This document shows positions 35,648 through 46,225 of a DNA stretch of 64,000 nucleotides, piece after piece (the first letter of the stretch is position 1; every line of letters begins with the position of its first letter). The stretch lies in NCBI GenBank assembly GCA_023213395.1, contig CM041465.1:44027741-44091740 (forward strand), read 5' to 3'. A program made the translations under genes and the position numbers. This stretch comes from Cycas panzhihuaensis (taxonomy: Eukaryota > Cycadophyta). The notes under the pieces are model-generated. The model made no database searches. It was given only the letters and a program-made list of their open reading frames with translations, and was not told the origin of the DNA.

Positions 35648-36483
35648 CTTCTGACACTATGTCCCTTTTTCAATAAACAAATTCACCTATCAATCTCAAC
35701 AAAGTTTCTTATGTCTCATGTCCCTCATATCACTGACTTCATCATCACATCATTGCCTTATGCATCTCACATATTGCCAAATATATTCACATCAATATGA
35801 CTTAATGCCATCTCACATTGCAACAATACTCTCCCATATGCCACATATGTAAGAGAGTCTCAAACAATCACTTCATTACCATTGCCTCATTCATGTCACC
35901 ATATCAATATGAAACCCTTAAATTCCCAAAAACTTATTTATGAAAAAAAGTATAGCTAAAAAATACATAAAATATGGATAAAAATGATGGCCTCTGAAAT
36001 ACGATTCCAACGGTTCAGACAAAATTGAATTCTGATATCTAGATCAAAAGTTATGCTCATTTTAAGAATTTCACAATTAGGGTTTCTAGGGGGATGTAAT
36101 AGTACCTTCTGATAAACTACTAATAACTTTTTATTCTGAACTCTGATGAACCTCAAACCACTTCCATTAGAAAGAAAATTAAAAAATGCACAGAATCAAA
36201 AAACAATTTGAGGTCATTTGGATACTTGTAGCCAAAGTTATGGCTATTTGAAGTTGAGGTTGCAGATCTGTCCCAAAAATACGACGACGGAAAATAGCAG
36301 GCTGAAATTAATTTTGCTGCACTTTCGCATTTTCACCCCAAAATCTATAGCGCGACCATTAAAATTTTATAGAACAAGTTATTTCATCTCAATTTCGCCA
36401 TTTCTTTTCAGAAAATTTAACGTTATGGCACCTCCTAAATCACTGCTCTAATACCGAACAAAAATACCTCTCTCAACCTGGGC
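35648..36483 (-). other. Leader of the gag-only element
   Basis: 836 bp between the primer site and gag. A 66-codon open stretch at 35956-36156 on the minus strand has no recognisable motif and is probably chance. The leader holds several CG dinucleotides (ACGACGACGG near 36281, GCGCGACC near 36350), more than its surroundings. Confidence 0.6.
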
Positions 36484-36495
36484 GCTCTGATACCA
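36484..36495 (-). other. Primer binding site of the gag-only element
   Basis: Minus strand TGGTATCAGAGC, a perfect tRNA-iMet match, with no gap to the 5' LTR. Confidence 0.92.
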
Positions 36496-36718
36496 TGTTA
36501 GAAAATAGAACCTACAATAAGATATTGAAAACCAAAACAAAACAACTCCATAGGATAGAATGGTACCCTTAAGGTACCTCAAATTGTATTAACAAAATAT
36601 CCTTACCACATCATACAATATGATACACTATGTTGTGTATTTATAATACATGTCAATATAGTGAGAGTGGAACCCACTTGCATGTGGGACAAAACAAATG
36701 TACATTAATATTCCAACA
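36496..36718 (-). repeat. 5' LTR of the gag-only element
   Basis: 223 bp, TGTTAGAAAATAG to ATTCCAACA, about 95 percent identical by eye to 34262-34484. It is followed by the right target copy ATAGG at 36719-36723. Confidence 0.95.
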
Positions 36719-36723
36719 ATAGG

Positions 36724-36980
36724 CATAAGGAGGAATAAAATCATTTTTATGGTAAGTGGCATGTCCATAGGGATGGGCTATAAGGCTAAGGTACCCTCGA
36801 AAGAGGGATCTCTAAACATGGAAAATAACTAGTTATCCACTTTAAAAGGCAACTAAATTCCCCTTTAAACCTGAACAAGTATTAAAGCTAAGAGCTTTAG
36901 GTGCCCCCTCCTTGCTTAAGGGAATGAATGCTAACTTAAACTTTCTAACTCTTAAAAAGCACACTTGTCAAAGGATCGTT
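36724..36980. repeat. 309-bp tandem duplication, copy 2, right part
   Basis: Resumes exactly where 34261 stopped (CATAAGGAGG against CATAATGAGG in copy 1) and stays alignable to about 36980, including AACTAGTTATCCACTTT and GGTGCCCCCTCCTTGC. Confidence 0.85.
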
Positions 36981-38449
36981 TCTAGTAGTCTAACCAGGGC
37001 TTGTGTGAATACATGAGTCACTTTAATACACACACCACATAAGTCCACAATATATCACAACAATAACACAACATTATCGTTCATCACAACATCATATATA
37101 ATTCAAAATCAACACATGATACACAAGTTCCATGTAACTTTGATTTTATTAAGCAATATCACTACTTTCATCGTTATAAATAATCATATGGTTTTTTCTC
37201 ACTACAACATGATCAATATTACAATATACTTGGCTTTCACACTAGAGAACATACTATTAGAGGGAATAACTCGACTATCACATTTAAAATAGTGAAAAAT
37301 GATCTATTAGTACCCTTTATGTGCCCAATATTTGCAATTGCCCCTTTTACATAACTTATGCCCTTTCATAATAATCCCATTAAATATTCCTTAATTACAC
37401 TTTTTAATCTATACATATATTTGTCTTTTGTTGATGTCTTGCTTGCATTCCTCTCGTTCTAAGCTATGCATTCCTCGTGTGTTCTTATTATGGAACAAAC
37501 TTGTCATACGTTCCTATATGGAACACACCTTGTCATATGTTCCTCAAGAAGCCTTTTCTAGTAATTTTCACCTAAATAACATATATTCCTCTACTTGGAC
37601 ACTCGTTGGCTATTTTCCTACATTCACCATGCCTTGTTAGATACAAATTGTTATCATTCCATAGCCTAAATGCACAGGTATCAGATTTGAACCTAACATC
37701 TATCTCTGGTCAACAAAAGAGGTTGAACATCCTTGCTAGAAAAGAATTCAAAAGTTTTCAACATTTTGGATTGCCTTTTCCCTCCTCCTTTAATCTAGGG
37801 TTGCCCTTATAGTTCTACACTCACAATTTCATTGGCAATTATTGCATTCTTCTCTCTGAGTTTTTCTTATGGAGTGACAATTTATACCTTATACTCCCTT
37901 TCCATGTCTTTTACCAACTGAATTATTTCTTTCCCATTGCCCTCCAAGGTATGTTTTCGCTGAAAGGACCTCTCTCCTGGTTCATAGTTATGTGGAATGG
38001 TGTCTCCATTTCTCATTCTTCAAGTGATGGCATGGACACAATTTCATTTGGCTTTATTTTTCTACATTTAATGCTTTTTTTTTACCACCCAAATTGAACA
38101 AAGTGGGATAAGGCTACCTAGTTTTTGATGCATCCACTTCACAATCCTCATCATTTCTTTTTTTATTTTTCATTTTATTTCTACATCCTAAATGGTATTG
38201 AGAAATATAGTTACTCATTGTTTCATTGACGGTACTCCTTATCAACTGGGTAGATGTGGGGGTTGGGCATCTAGACATTAATGAAGTAATATAGCCAATA
38301 GAAGTAAGGGGCGTCGAAAGGGATGAATTTAAATATCCATGATTTGTTGACTCATGTTGGTGACTAAGAATTCACAATAATTTAGTTGCACTCTATTTTG
38401 AACTGGTGCAAGTACAAGCATCATTCTATTGGGGATATTATAAACTATT
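36981..38449. other. Non-coding region
   Basis: No gene or element border supported. Short open stretches at 37428-37812 lack any motif. A GGTATCAGATTTGAACC string near 37676 resembles a primer site but has no LTR next to it. Confidence 0.45.
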
Positions 38450-38774
38450 AAATATTAAATGTTACAAAATGGAGAACTAACTAAAGCTAGATTAACTATC
38501 AAATATTATAAATTTTTATTTTACATAATTGACACAATCTCAAATTGAAGTTATCTCTTATTAAATTTTAGCATTGCACTATACGTGCATAAATACAAGT
38601 TTGAAAAGGAATCTAAATCCTATCTAATTGACATACATGATGTGAGCGTTGTAACACCTAATAACTCATCACTCACATAATAATAAAATGAATCTAAAAT
38701 CTAATATGATACAAAACCTTAAAGGGTGGCTCATAATCAAAGTCATGAGCCATAAATAAATGTTAATATCAACA
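38450..38774 (-). repeat. 3' LTR of copia D (outer border approximate)
   Basis: The inner border is clear: TGTTGATATTAAC on the minus strand starting at 38774, preceded by the purine tract AAGAGGGAT (38775-38783). It contains GGCTCATAATC/TCATGAGCC, an imperfect inverted pair. The outer end was not found, because the partner LTR is outside the window. Confidence 0.5.
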
Positions 38775-38828
38775 ATCCCTCTTAATGTTTATTTCATTTC
38801 TTCTGACACCTAAACCATCTCAAAAAGT

Positions 38829-40093
38829 CTAGAATCTTTCACATGGCAATGGTTTAGTGAAGATATCAACTAATTGTTCTTTTGTTGGTCTGTACACCAT
38901 CTCAATTATACCTTTTTGAATTAATTCTTGAATAAAATGATAGTGCACTTCAACGTATTTAGCGTGAGCATGGTACACAGGATTTTTCATAATCTTCAAA
39001 GTACTCTGATTGTTACAGTATAAAATAGTTAGTTCCAATTGTGGTAATTCCATGTCCTCTAAAATCTGTCGTAACCAAATGGCTTCAGTAGCTACTATAA
39101 CTATAGCCTTGTACTTTGCTTCAATTGATGATAGAACAATATTTGATTGTTTTTTACTACTCCATGTGATAATAGCTGATTCCAAACTAAAACAATATCT
39201 AAAAGTTGACCTTTTGCTATCTATATATCTAGCCCAATCAGAATATGTAAATCTCGTCAACTCGAAATTATCATTATAATGGAATTTGAGTTCATATTGA
39301 ATTGTTCCTTTCAAGCACATGAGGATTCTTTTTACAGTTTTCCAATGACTATGTTTTGTTGCTATCATAAATATGGACACCTCCAACTACAAAAGATATA
39401 TTAGGTTTGGTAGTAACTAGGTATATTAGACTTCCAACTAGTTGCTTGTACAACGTTGAATTAGCATTTACTCCACCATTTTTCATTGTTAATTGGGAGC
39501 CTATCTCCATAGGGATAAGTGTATGTTTACAATCTTCTATTTTGAATTTCTTCAAAGTTTTCCAAGTGTACTTCGACTGTGAGATGAAGACATGTTTAGG
39601 CCTTTGACATACTTCCACACCAAGAAAGTAATGTAAAATTCCTAGATTCGTCATCTCAAAGAGATGACTAAGATATGTTTTTAAGTTTGATATCATATCA
39701 ATATCATTACCTGTGATAGTATATCATCAACATACAACACCACAAACATGATATTATCATTTTCTTCTTTGATGTATAGATTTGAGTCAACTAGAAATCT
39801 CTCAAATCCATTTTTTAGAAAGTATTGATCAATCTTTTTATATTAGATTCTAGGATCCTATTTCAGGCTGTACAAAGTCTTTATGAGTTAGTATACCAAG
39901 TGCTCTTGACCTTTTTCAACAAAGCCAAGTGGTTGCTCCATGTAGATTTCTTCATTTAAACCCCCATTCAAAAATGCGCTCTTCACATCCATCTATTATA
40001 ATTTACAATTGACATGTGCAACTATCACCATAATAAGATGAATGGTATTTGTTTTTGCAACATGAACAAATGTTTCTTAGTAGTCAATCCCTT
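38829..40093 (-). pseudogene. Copia D reverse transcriptase and RNase H
   Basis: From 40093 down: GIDY and the following RT start (about 40088), DVKSAFLNGGLNEEIYMEQPLGF (about 39990-39920), and an intact catalytic YVDD encoded at 39723-39734. 39349-39696 is open with LSHLFEMTNLGILHYFLGVEV, FISQSKY and LYKQLVGSLIYL. 38829-39386 is an open 185-codon RNase H with TYSDWARYIDSKRSTFRY, ITWSSKKQ, SSIEAKYKA, CNNQSTLKIMKNPVYHAHAKYVEVHYHF and the terminal IFTKPLP. The two ORFs overlap in different frames near 39370, so a frameshift separates RT from RNase H. RNase H catalytic D-E-D positions look preserved. Confidence 0.88.
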
Positions 40094-40098
40094 TTTAC

Positions 40099-40390
40099 TG
40101 TTGGAATAATACATATTTGACTAAGTAATATGCATTTGGCCTAGTAGTGCATTTGACCTTTAATCAGGTAATCCACAAATAATGGGTCTCTCACAAATAT
40201 TATCTTGTACTATATACAGACATCATCTCTTTATCATTTGCACATCACATCACATGAGATCATTTTGTATTATTGTCTTGTTTTGTCAACACAATGAAGG
40301 TATCATTTGATCTAGATATTTTCTATGATGTTTGTGTTATGTTATTTTATTATTCAATTTAATATTATATTAGGATGCAAGATTTCAACA
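40099..40390 (+). repeat. 5' LTR of copia A (292 bp)
   Basis: TGTTGGAATAATAC to GATTTCAACA. Matches 62157-62432 over its length, including CATCATCTCTTTATCATTTG and AATGAAGGTATCATTTGATC. Confidence 0.93.
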
Positions 40391-40402
40391 TGGTATTAGA
40401 GC
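40391..40402 (+). other. Primer binding site of copia A
   Basis: TGGTATTAGAGC, one transition from the tRNA-iMet consensus TGGTATCAGAGC, adjacent to the LTR. Confidence 0.85.
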
Positions 40403-41705
40403 AATGTGGATCCTAGACAAAGCCAATAAATACTAGTTGCATTTGTTTGGAAGTGGCTCCGTAGAGCTGAAAGCAGTCCCGTTTGACAGTACCACAACAA
40501 AGATTGGTTTGTTATTAAAGAAAGGTCATGTGAAGCTTTTATGCCCGTGTGTATTAGTTGTGGCTATATAAAACCAAATTGTAAGGTACAAAAGACATGA
40601 GTCATAGATACTATCAACCTTAGAAGAAAATTGAATGGATTACTTATTGCATAAATGTTGCATTTTGTTTGTGTAAGGAGACTTTGCTTCATGCATGAAG
40701 TGTGAAGACATAATTATGTTTGCATTTGTGCCCTTTGGAGAATGATTGGTTGCCCTAGTAATTCTAACCTATGCATAGATGATGAATCATGGAGTGAATG
40801 ATGAGGAGTCATACCTACAAATTTAACCTACCTGTGTGGAGCATGTCTTGCACCAAGCTGTGAAGAAACATCCAAGAAACCATGGAGCTTTGAAATAAAC
40901 CCTACATATAGAGACATCCATAAGGTTGAAGTGAAGCTCCAAATTGAAGCCAGAAGAGTAGAATCCTTGCCATCAAGTGGTTGATTTACTGTTTGAAGAT
41001 TTTGCCCAAGAGCCAAAGAAAAATTTCCATCCACGTGATGATCCTATGCTTGTTGCTGGTGGAGAGAACTAAAGAAGCAATTGATCGAAGAAGCATTGAA
41101 AGTTATATAATCTGTCTACATATGAAGTATAGAGTATGCCATGATCATTTGTCATGAAGCACCTATCCTCCATAGCTAGATGAAAAAAGCATCAAGTGAG
41201 ACTTTCATGTTGCAAATCATGTTGATTGACTTAATTCGATTGATACCAGTGACCACCAAAAGTTTTGCGCATAGAGGAGTAGAATCTTTATTATCTTTTC
41301 TTTTCTTCAATTGTTTTAAAAATTGAATTGGATTAGAATTATAATTAAAGTCCATAGAGTCAGTGATCACATAGTGAACACTAGCAACCAAGGGCACTTC
41401 GTAGATTTTTTACCATAGTTGTTTCAAATTTGCTAGCCGCTTGGAGAGCTAGCCTCTTGGTCATATGAGCATTGATACAATCATGTGGCAAAGGTGTTAA
41501 AGGGGTTAAAGGTCCAAATCAAATTTTTATAATTTTCTCAAAAAGATACCTATATGTTTCTCTTTATAACATTACAATTGTAAGTTCATTTCTCGAGTCA
41601 TTTGAACTATTGGAATTCTAACTCAGAGTGCTTCAGTTAAATTTATAGCTTGAGGCAATTTGATCCTATTTGCCTAGAGAAAATTCAATTTAAAGATGAA
41701 GCATT
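40403..41705 (+). other. Leader of copia A, gag not recognisable
   Basis: The region that should hold gag shows no capsid or zinc-knuckle motif on the plus strand. Either gag was deleted or it has decayed beyond recognition. Confidence 0.5.
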
Positions 41706-43971
41706 ATGGGGTTGGTCACATTAACCGAGGGAAATTGCTTAAAGCTTGTTTTGATTTCTTATAAGATATGGAATATTATTTCTAAAGGATTTAACTATGT
41801 GTACAACATTGCTTCAAAAATAAAGAAAAACTTCTACCAAGGAGGTTGCAAAAATACTTGTTTAGATACTCATATTCAAGATGATCAAGGTATAGGTGAA
41901 ATTGTTGCATTTATTACTATCCTAACTTCACAAGTTTAAAACAATGAGAATTGGTTTATAAATTTAGATGTATCAAATCACATGATATGAAGAAAGGCTT
42001 GGTTTGAAAATCTTCAACCATACTCTCTCAATAAATCAATAGAACTAGGAGATAGTTTTCCTCTATGCATCAAAGGCAAAGGAACTATAGCTATAAAAAT
42101 AAATAATGAAATCAAGAAAATTGGAAATGACTTGTATGCTCTTGGCTTGAAGAAGAATCTCCTCTCTGTATATCAATTGAGAATGAAAAACCTTCACACT
42201 ATATTTGATGAAGATGATAAATGTTTCATTTATGACATAAAACAAACTGACCTTATAATTGTTAAAGGAACAGAGACTAATAATTTGTATAAATTGATTT
42301 CTACTCTTATTCAACCTTTTTCTGTTTACTTTCTAGCTATTCACAACTCAATCAATGTAATAGGAAGAAATGTAATAGGATCAACTCCTCAAGATGACTT
42401 AGTAGAAAAAATCTCTACTCCTATTCAGTATTTGGCTACTCACAGCTCAAATAATGAATTGTATCATTTACGATATGATCACATTGGAAATACTAGATTA
42501 GAAATGCTTAAAGTTTGAATATGGTAAATGGTCTACCTGATATCTCTTTTAATTCCTTTATTTGTGAAAGTTGCATTTTGGGAAAACATCACAAGTCACC
42601 ATTTCATGAAAGCACTTGGAAATCACAAGATATATTGGAGTTAATTCATAGTGACAAAAATGAGCTAATTACACTAACTTCTATTAATAGAAAAAAATAT
42701 TTTTTCAGCTTTATTGATGATTATACCAAGAAAACTTGGGTTTATTTTATCTTTAGCAAATCAAAAGCATTAGATACTTTGAAAGAATTCAAAGCTAAAG
42801 TTGAATTCAAAAGTAGGCATAAGATCAAAACTCTTAGAACAGATGGAGGAGGAGAATATGTCTCAAATGAATTTTACCATTTCTACCAAATTCATGGAAT
42901 TCGTAGACAACTTACCACTCTTTATACTCCTCAATAAAATGGAGTAGCAAAAAGGATGAATCAAACTATAACTAAGATGGCTATATGCATATTGAAATGA
43001 AAAAAAATGTATTTAACACATATTGGGCCAAAGCTGTTGACATAACTGTCTATCTCATAAATAGGAGTCCAACACAAGTCCTTGAAAAGCTAACTCTAGA
43101 GGAGAGCTAGACATGCAGGAAACTTGATGTAAGTCATCTTAAAGTCTTTGATAGTACAACCTATGTTTACATTCCTACTTAAAAGAGATCCAAGTTAGAT
43201 GACAAAAGCATTAAATGTAATTTTAATGGCGCATAATGAGAAATCCAAGGCCTAGAGGTATATAGATCCAAAAGATAATAAAGTCTATGTTAGCAAAGAT
43301 GTTATGTTTGAAGAAACATCAATAAAAAATGATTAGACACATATTTCCCAAAGTCCAATTCTCTTCAAGGAACCAGTAAAAGAATCTATACTCCAAGAAA
43401 AAGATATCTCTGATAAAAGTGACCAAGAAAATAGAAATCAAGAAGAAGACACTATAAGAGAAGATAACATTTCAACAAAATCTACCTCTAAAAAAGACAA
43501 CAAAAGTTTTTTTAGACAAATTGTTCAAAAGAAGCTCCCAAAGTGGTACCTAAAGATCGTAGAAGAATCAAAAGAAGATGTTTTTGAACAAAAGACAAGA
43601 TCTTAAAGGCATCAAGCCATGATTTGCACTGTAGAAATACAGAATTATGATAAAACTTATAACAATCTTAAATGCAAAAACACAATGGATGCAAAAATGA
43701 AGGTAATATATAGAAATAATACATGGAAACTTATTCCTCCACTAAGGGATAAATTTGTTGTAGGTTATAAATAAGTTTATAAAGTTAAAGAAAAGTTAGA
43801 TGGGAGTGTTGAAAATTTTAAGGCAAGGTTAGTAGCCAAAGGCCATACTCATATTGTAGGAATCAATTATGAGGAAATGTTCTCTCCAGTGGCAAAATTA
43901 ATAACAATCATAATTGTTATTACAATGGTAGTACATTTTGGATGGAAGTTCATTCAACCATATGTGGAAAG
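41706..43971 (+). pseudogene. Copia A protease, integrase, start of RT
   Basis: The protease site is eroded to WFINLDVSNHM (about 41952-41985), lacking the DSG triad. 42132-42518 is open with LKKNLLSVYQL and the pre-integrase HLRYDHIGNTRLEMLK. 42515-42937 is open for 140 codons: zinc region CESCILGKHHKSPFH, ELIHSDKNE where Asp is kept, FFSFIDDYTKKTWVYF, TLRTDGGGEYVSNEF, then TPQ followed by TAA at 42935-42937 in place of the second Gln of PQQNG. The C-terminal segment has YIDPKDNKVYVSKDVMFEE (about 43258-43315), an acidic linker, then RT start FKARLVAKGHTH (about 43816-43852). It is interrupted at 43972. Confidence 0.85.
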
Positions 43972-44570
43972 TGTAGCATTCCTAAAATAAAAAAGGAAGT
44001 CAGTTTTATAAGAGAAATTATTGTCATGAAATTAGTTTTTAAGAGAATTAAAAGAAGAATCATTTATTTTATTTTATTATGAAGTTGGTTTTATAGAGGG
44101 AAATTATGAGTTAGGTTTTGAAGGCTATAAATAAGGAAGCCTTTCCCATTTGCAAAACAAGTCTTAGAGGATTCTATATTGGTAGAATGGCTCTATGCCA
44201 TTAGGGCCTCGTGTTTGTTGGAGAGTCGCTCTAGGCTTGAAGAAGGTTCATCAACTGCTGAATAGTTGGATCAGGTGTTACTATTCTATTATTATTAATT
44301 CGTGATTTACATATGTTGTTGTTATCAATGTGTAAATGATATATATATTTGCTAAATCATGTTTTATGAGGGCTTATAATTGTAATTATATCCTATCTAT
44401 TACAAATGTATGAAATCCACTATGAAATACTATGATGAAACCCATTGAGATTTCTTCCCATTTTTGTTGTGGGATTGGTAGAGGCTAGAATAAGTTAGGA
44501 TATTTTATGCTCTCACTCTTATCTCTCAAATAAGAATCACATTCTAATACGAATTTAAGAATATCAACTT
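43972..44570 (+). repeat. Left inverted arm of I (LTR-like block plus inverted integrase piece)
   Basis: 43972-44440 looks like an LTR in plus orientation, with a TATA-like GGCTATAAATAAGG at about 44121. 44445-44570 is, on the minus strand, the integrase fragment found at 59688-59814 (LKFVLEC with the following Cys region; KWEEIS). Homology with the right arm is continuous through both parts. Confidence 0.85.
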
Positions 44571-44619
44571 GGTGGAGGAAGGTTGACACGGATATTTTTT
44601 CCAACCCCTAAGACTCCCT

Positions 44620-45661
44620 CAAAGTAGGATTAATAGGTTAATATGAAGATTTGTGGAATACAGATTACATTGCCTAGTTAACCAAATTACAATAATCAGG
44701 ACTAGTTTAAACATGCATAGAACAATTCCAAGCCCTCCAATGCCTGGTTACTAATTGAATACTAGTCGAACTCATTATTCAAACGTATATTGGTGGATAT
44801 AAGGGACCCATCAAATACTACATAAAGACAATGGGGGCCACAAATATGAGAGAAACCATCAAGCATGCAAAGAATATTGAAGCAGAGTATAGAGAATCTA
44901 GGCCTAATTACAATCAAAGAAGCGAATTGCCAGCCTACCAGAACTTTAGCTCCGACCCAAATTGGATTAGGTTAGGAACAAAAGTGGATCCCCCACTCAT
45001 GGGAAGAAGCACCAACGAAGTAAGCAGAGTATCAAGAGATGAACATCTTAAGAGAGGTACATGCTTTAAATACAGAGGAAAATGGTATAAAGACCATCAA
45101 TGCCCATCAAGGAAGGTCTTTATGATCCATAATAATGAAGTAACCATCCTAGAAGAAGAGCAAAAAGAAGAAAATATTCAAGAAGAGGATGAGGAGGTCA
45201 AGGTAGAGAAGCTTTTGGATTTAGACATGGAGAATGTGTAGATATCTGTGCAAGCCATCACATGACAGAGTAACTTGCCTCAAATATTACGATGCCAAGG
45301 GATGTTCCAAGTATCACCAGTCTCCATCCTCATTGATAGTAAGAGTAGCCACAATTTCATAAATTAACTTACTATGGAGAAATTGGGTCTACCCATTTAA
45401 GCGCTCAACGCTTTTCAGGTTGCCATTGCAAATGGAAAATCCACGATATATGGAGGTTATTGTCAAAAGGTGAGCTTTCACATCAATGATTATTCAATAA
45501 CCACCTGCATGTTTGCGATGCCAGTGGGAGGAGGCGATGTCATGCTAAGGGTACAATGGCTACAAACATTAGGATATGTAACCACTAATTTCAAAACATG
45601 TTTCATGAGTTTTTCATAGAAGGGACATCGTTATACACTGCAAGCACCCCCTAAACCCCAA
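44620..45661 (+). pseudogene. Gypsy I gag C-terminus and protease
   Basis: Begins mid-gag with ETYIGGYKGPIKYYIKT-like coding (about 44780). 44831-45241 is open for 136 codons: ETIKHAKNIEAEYRESRP, then the nucleocapsid knuckle reading CFKYRGKWYKDHQCP (second Cys changed to Tyr), then an acidic stretch (EEEQKEENIQEEDEEVKVEK). The protease follows with VSILIDSKSSHNFIN (about 45322-45364), Gly of DSG lost, and MPVGGGDVMLRVQWLQTLG (about 45520-45576), the usual gypsy post-protease motif with G-x-D-x-M-L. It is interrupted by copia B at 45667. Confidence 0.8.
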
Positions 45662-45666
45662 TGTAG

Positions 45667-46225
45667 TGTTAAACCTTTATGTTTAAATGTTAAGTGATGC
45701 ACTATATAATATTTTATTATTGTACTTTATGAACTTTATATTAGTGTGATTTATCACTTAAAGTGATAAAGTGCACACCCATATTCTTTCTAGTAACATA
45801 ACATTGTAACTTGAGGGTCAATGTACCTTTCATGCATCTTTGCTCACAAAAGAGCCTAAGGGACACTTGTTCCTCATACATTTAGCATACCTTGCATGTT
45901 TGACATTCGTCAAATATGCAGTCTTTCAAAGTCTCTCCTCATACTCTATATATTAAAACCAATTCTCATGTATGTAGATATGAGAGTGTGTAGTATTGTT
46001 ATGTTCTTAGTTTTGTTAATCAAGTATTCTTTCTTATTTGGAGGTTGGATCAATTCCTTCTCCTTCATATTGGTGTCCTCATGCTTGTGATCTTTATGAT
46101 TATGCTTGTTTATAGTGCTCATTTCCATACTAGCTTGAATAGATGCTAATCATCTTCATTCTCATAACAATCTTTCCTCTCTTTTAGATCCCAAAGACCT
46201 TAGGCTTAATGCCCCATTCTCAACA
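45667..46225 (+). repeat. 5' LTR of copia B (559 bp)
   Basis: Equal in length to the 3' LTR and about 90 percent identical by eye. It contains the near-palindrome TTATCACTTAAAGTGATAA at 45751-45769 and a TATA-like CTCTATATATTAAAACC at about 45945. It is followed by TTTTGTATCAAAACC, a degraded tRNA-iMet primer site. Confidence 0.95.
45751..45769. promoter_or_regulatory. Conserved palindrome in B-family LTRs
   Basis: TTATCACTTAAAGTGATAA here and at 57455-57473; TTATCACTTAAGTGATAA at 63852-63869; TAATCACTTAAGTGATAA at 59889-59906. It is present in all four LTR copies at the same place, upstream of the TATA-like box, followed by AGTGCA. A transcription-factor site in U3 is a guess from position and conservation. 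Confidence 0.45.

Larger units (their letters stand above)
34262..36718 (-). mobile_element. Gag-only non-autonomous LTR retrotransposon (2457 bp)
   Basis: Minus-strand element with two 223-bp LTRs (34262-34484 and 36496-36718) differing at about 11 sites by eye. It has a perfect tRNA-iMet primer site (36484-36495) adjacent to the 5' LTR, an AAGGAGGAG purine tract (34485-34493) adjacent to the 3' LTR, and a perfect ATAGG target duplication (34257-34261, 36719-36723). The only coding is a 337-codon gag-like gene. Protease, integrase, RT and RNase H are absent and there is no room for them. This layout matches the class called TR-GAG (terminal-repeat retrotransposons with a gag). Enzymes would have to come in trans from a copia element. 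Confidence 0.9.
38450..40098 (-). mobile_element. Copia element D, 3' part (continues at 62433)
   Basis: Minus-strand copia carrying the 3' LTR, RNase H and most of RT, cut at 40098 by the insertion of copia A and resuming at 62438. The two parts join in frame when a single 5-bp target copy is counted (left TTTAC, right CTTGC). It is the outermost, hence oldest, level of the nest on the right of the window. Confidence 0.85.

Noticed and set aside
35956-36156. 66-codon minus-strand open stretch in the leader of the gag-only element
   Set aside because: No motif and no sign of conservation available; kept as leader, not as a second gene.
37676-37695. Primer-site-like GGTATCAGATTTGAACC
   Set aside because: No LTR end immediately upstream and no gag downstream on the plus strand.
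37428-37812. Two overlapping plus-strand open stretches of about 70 codons
   Set aside because: No motif, no neighbouring element structure and no codon pattern; probably chance in a non-coding stretch.
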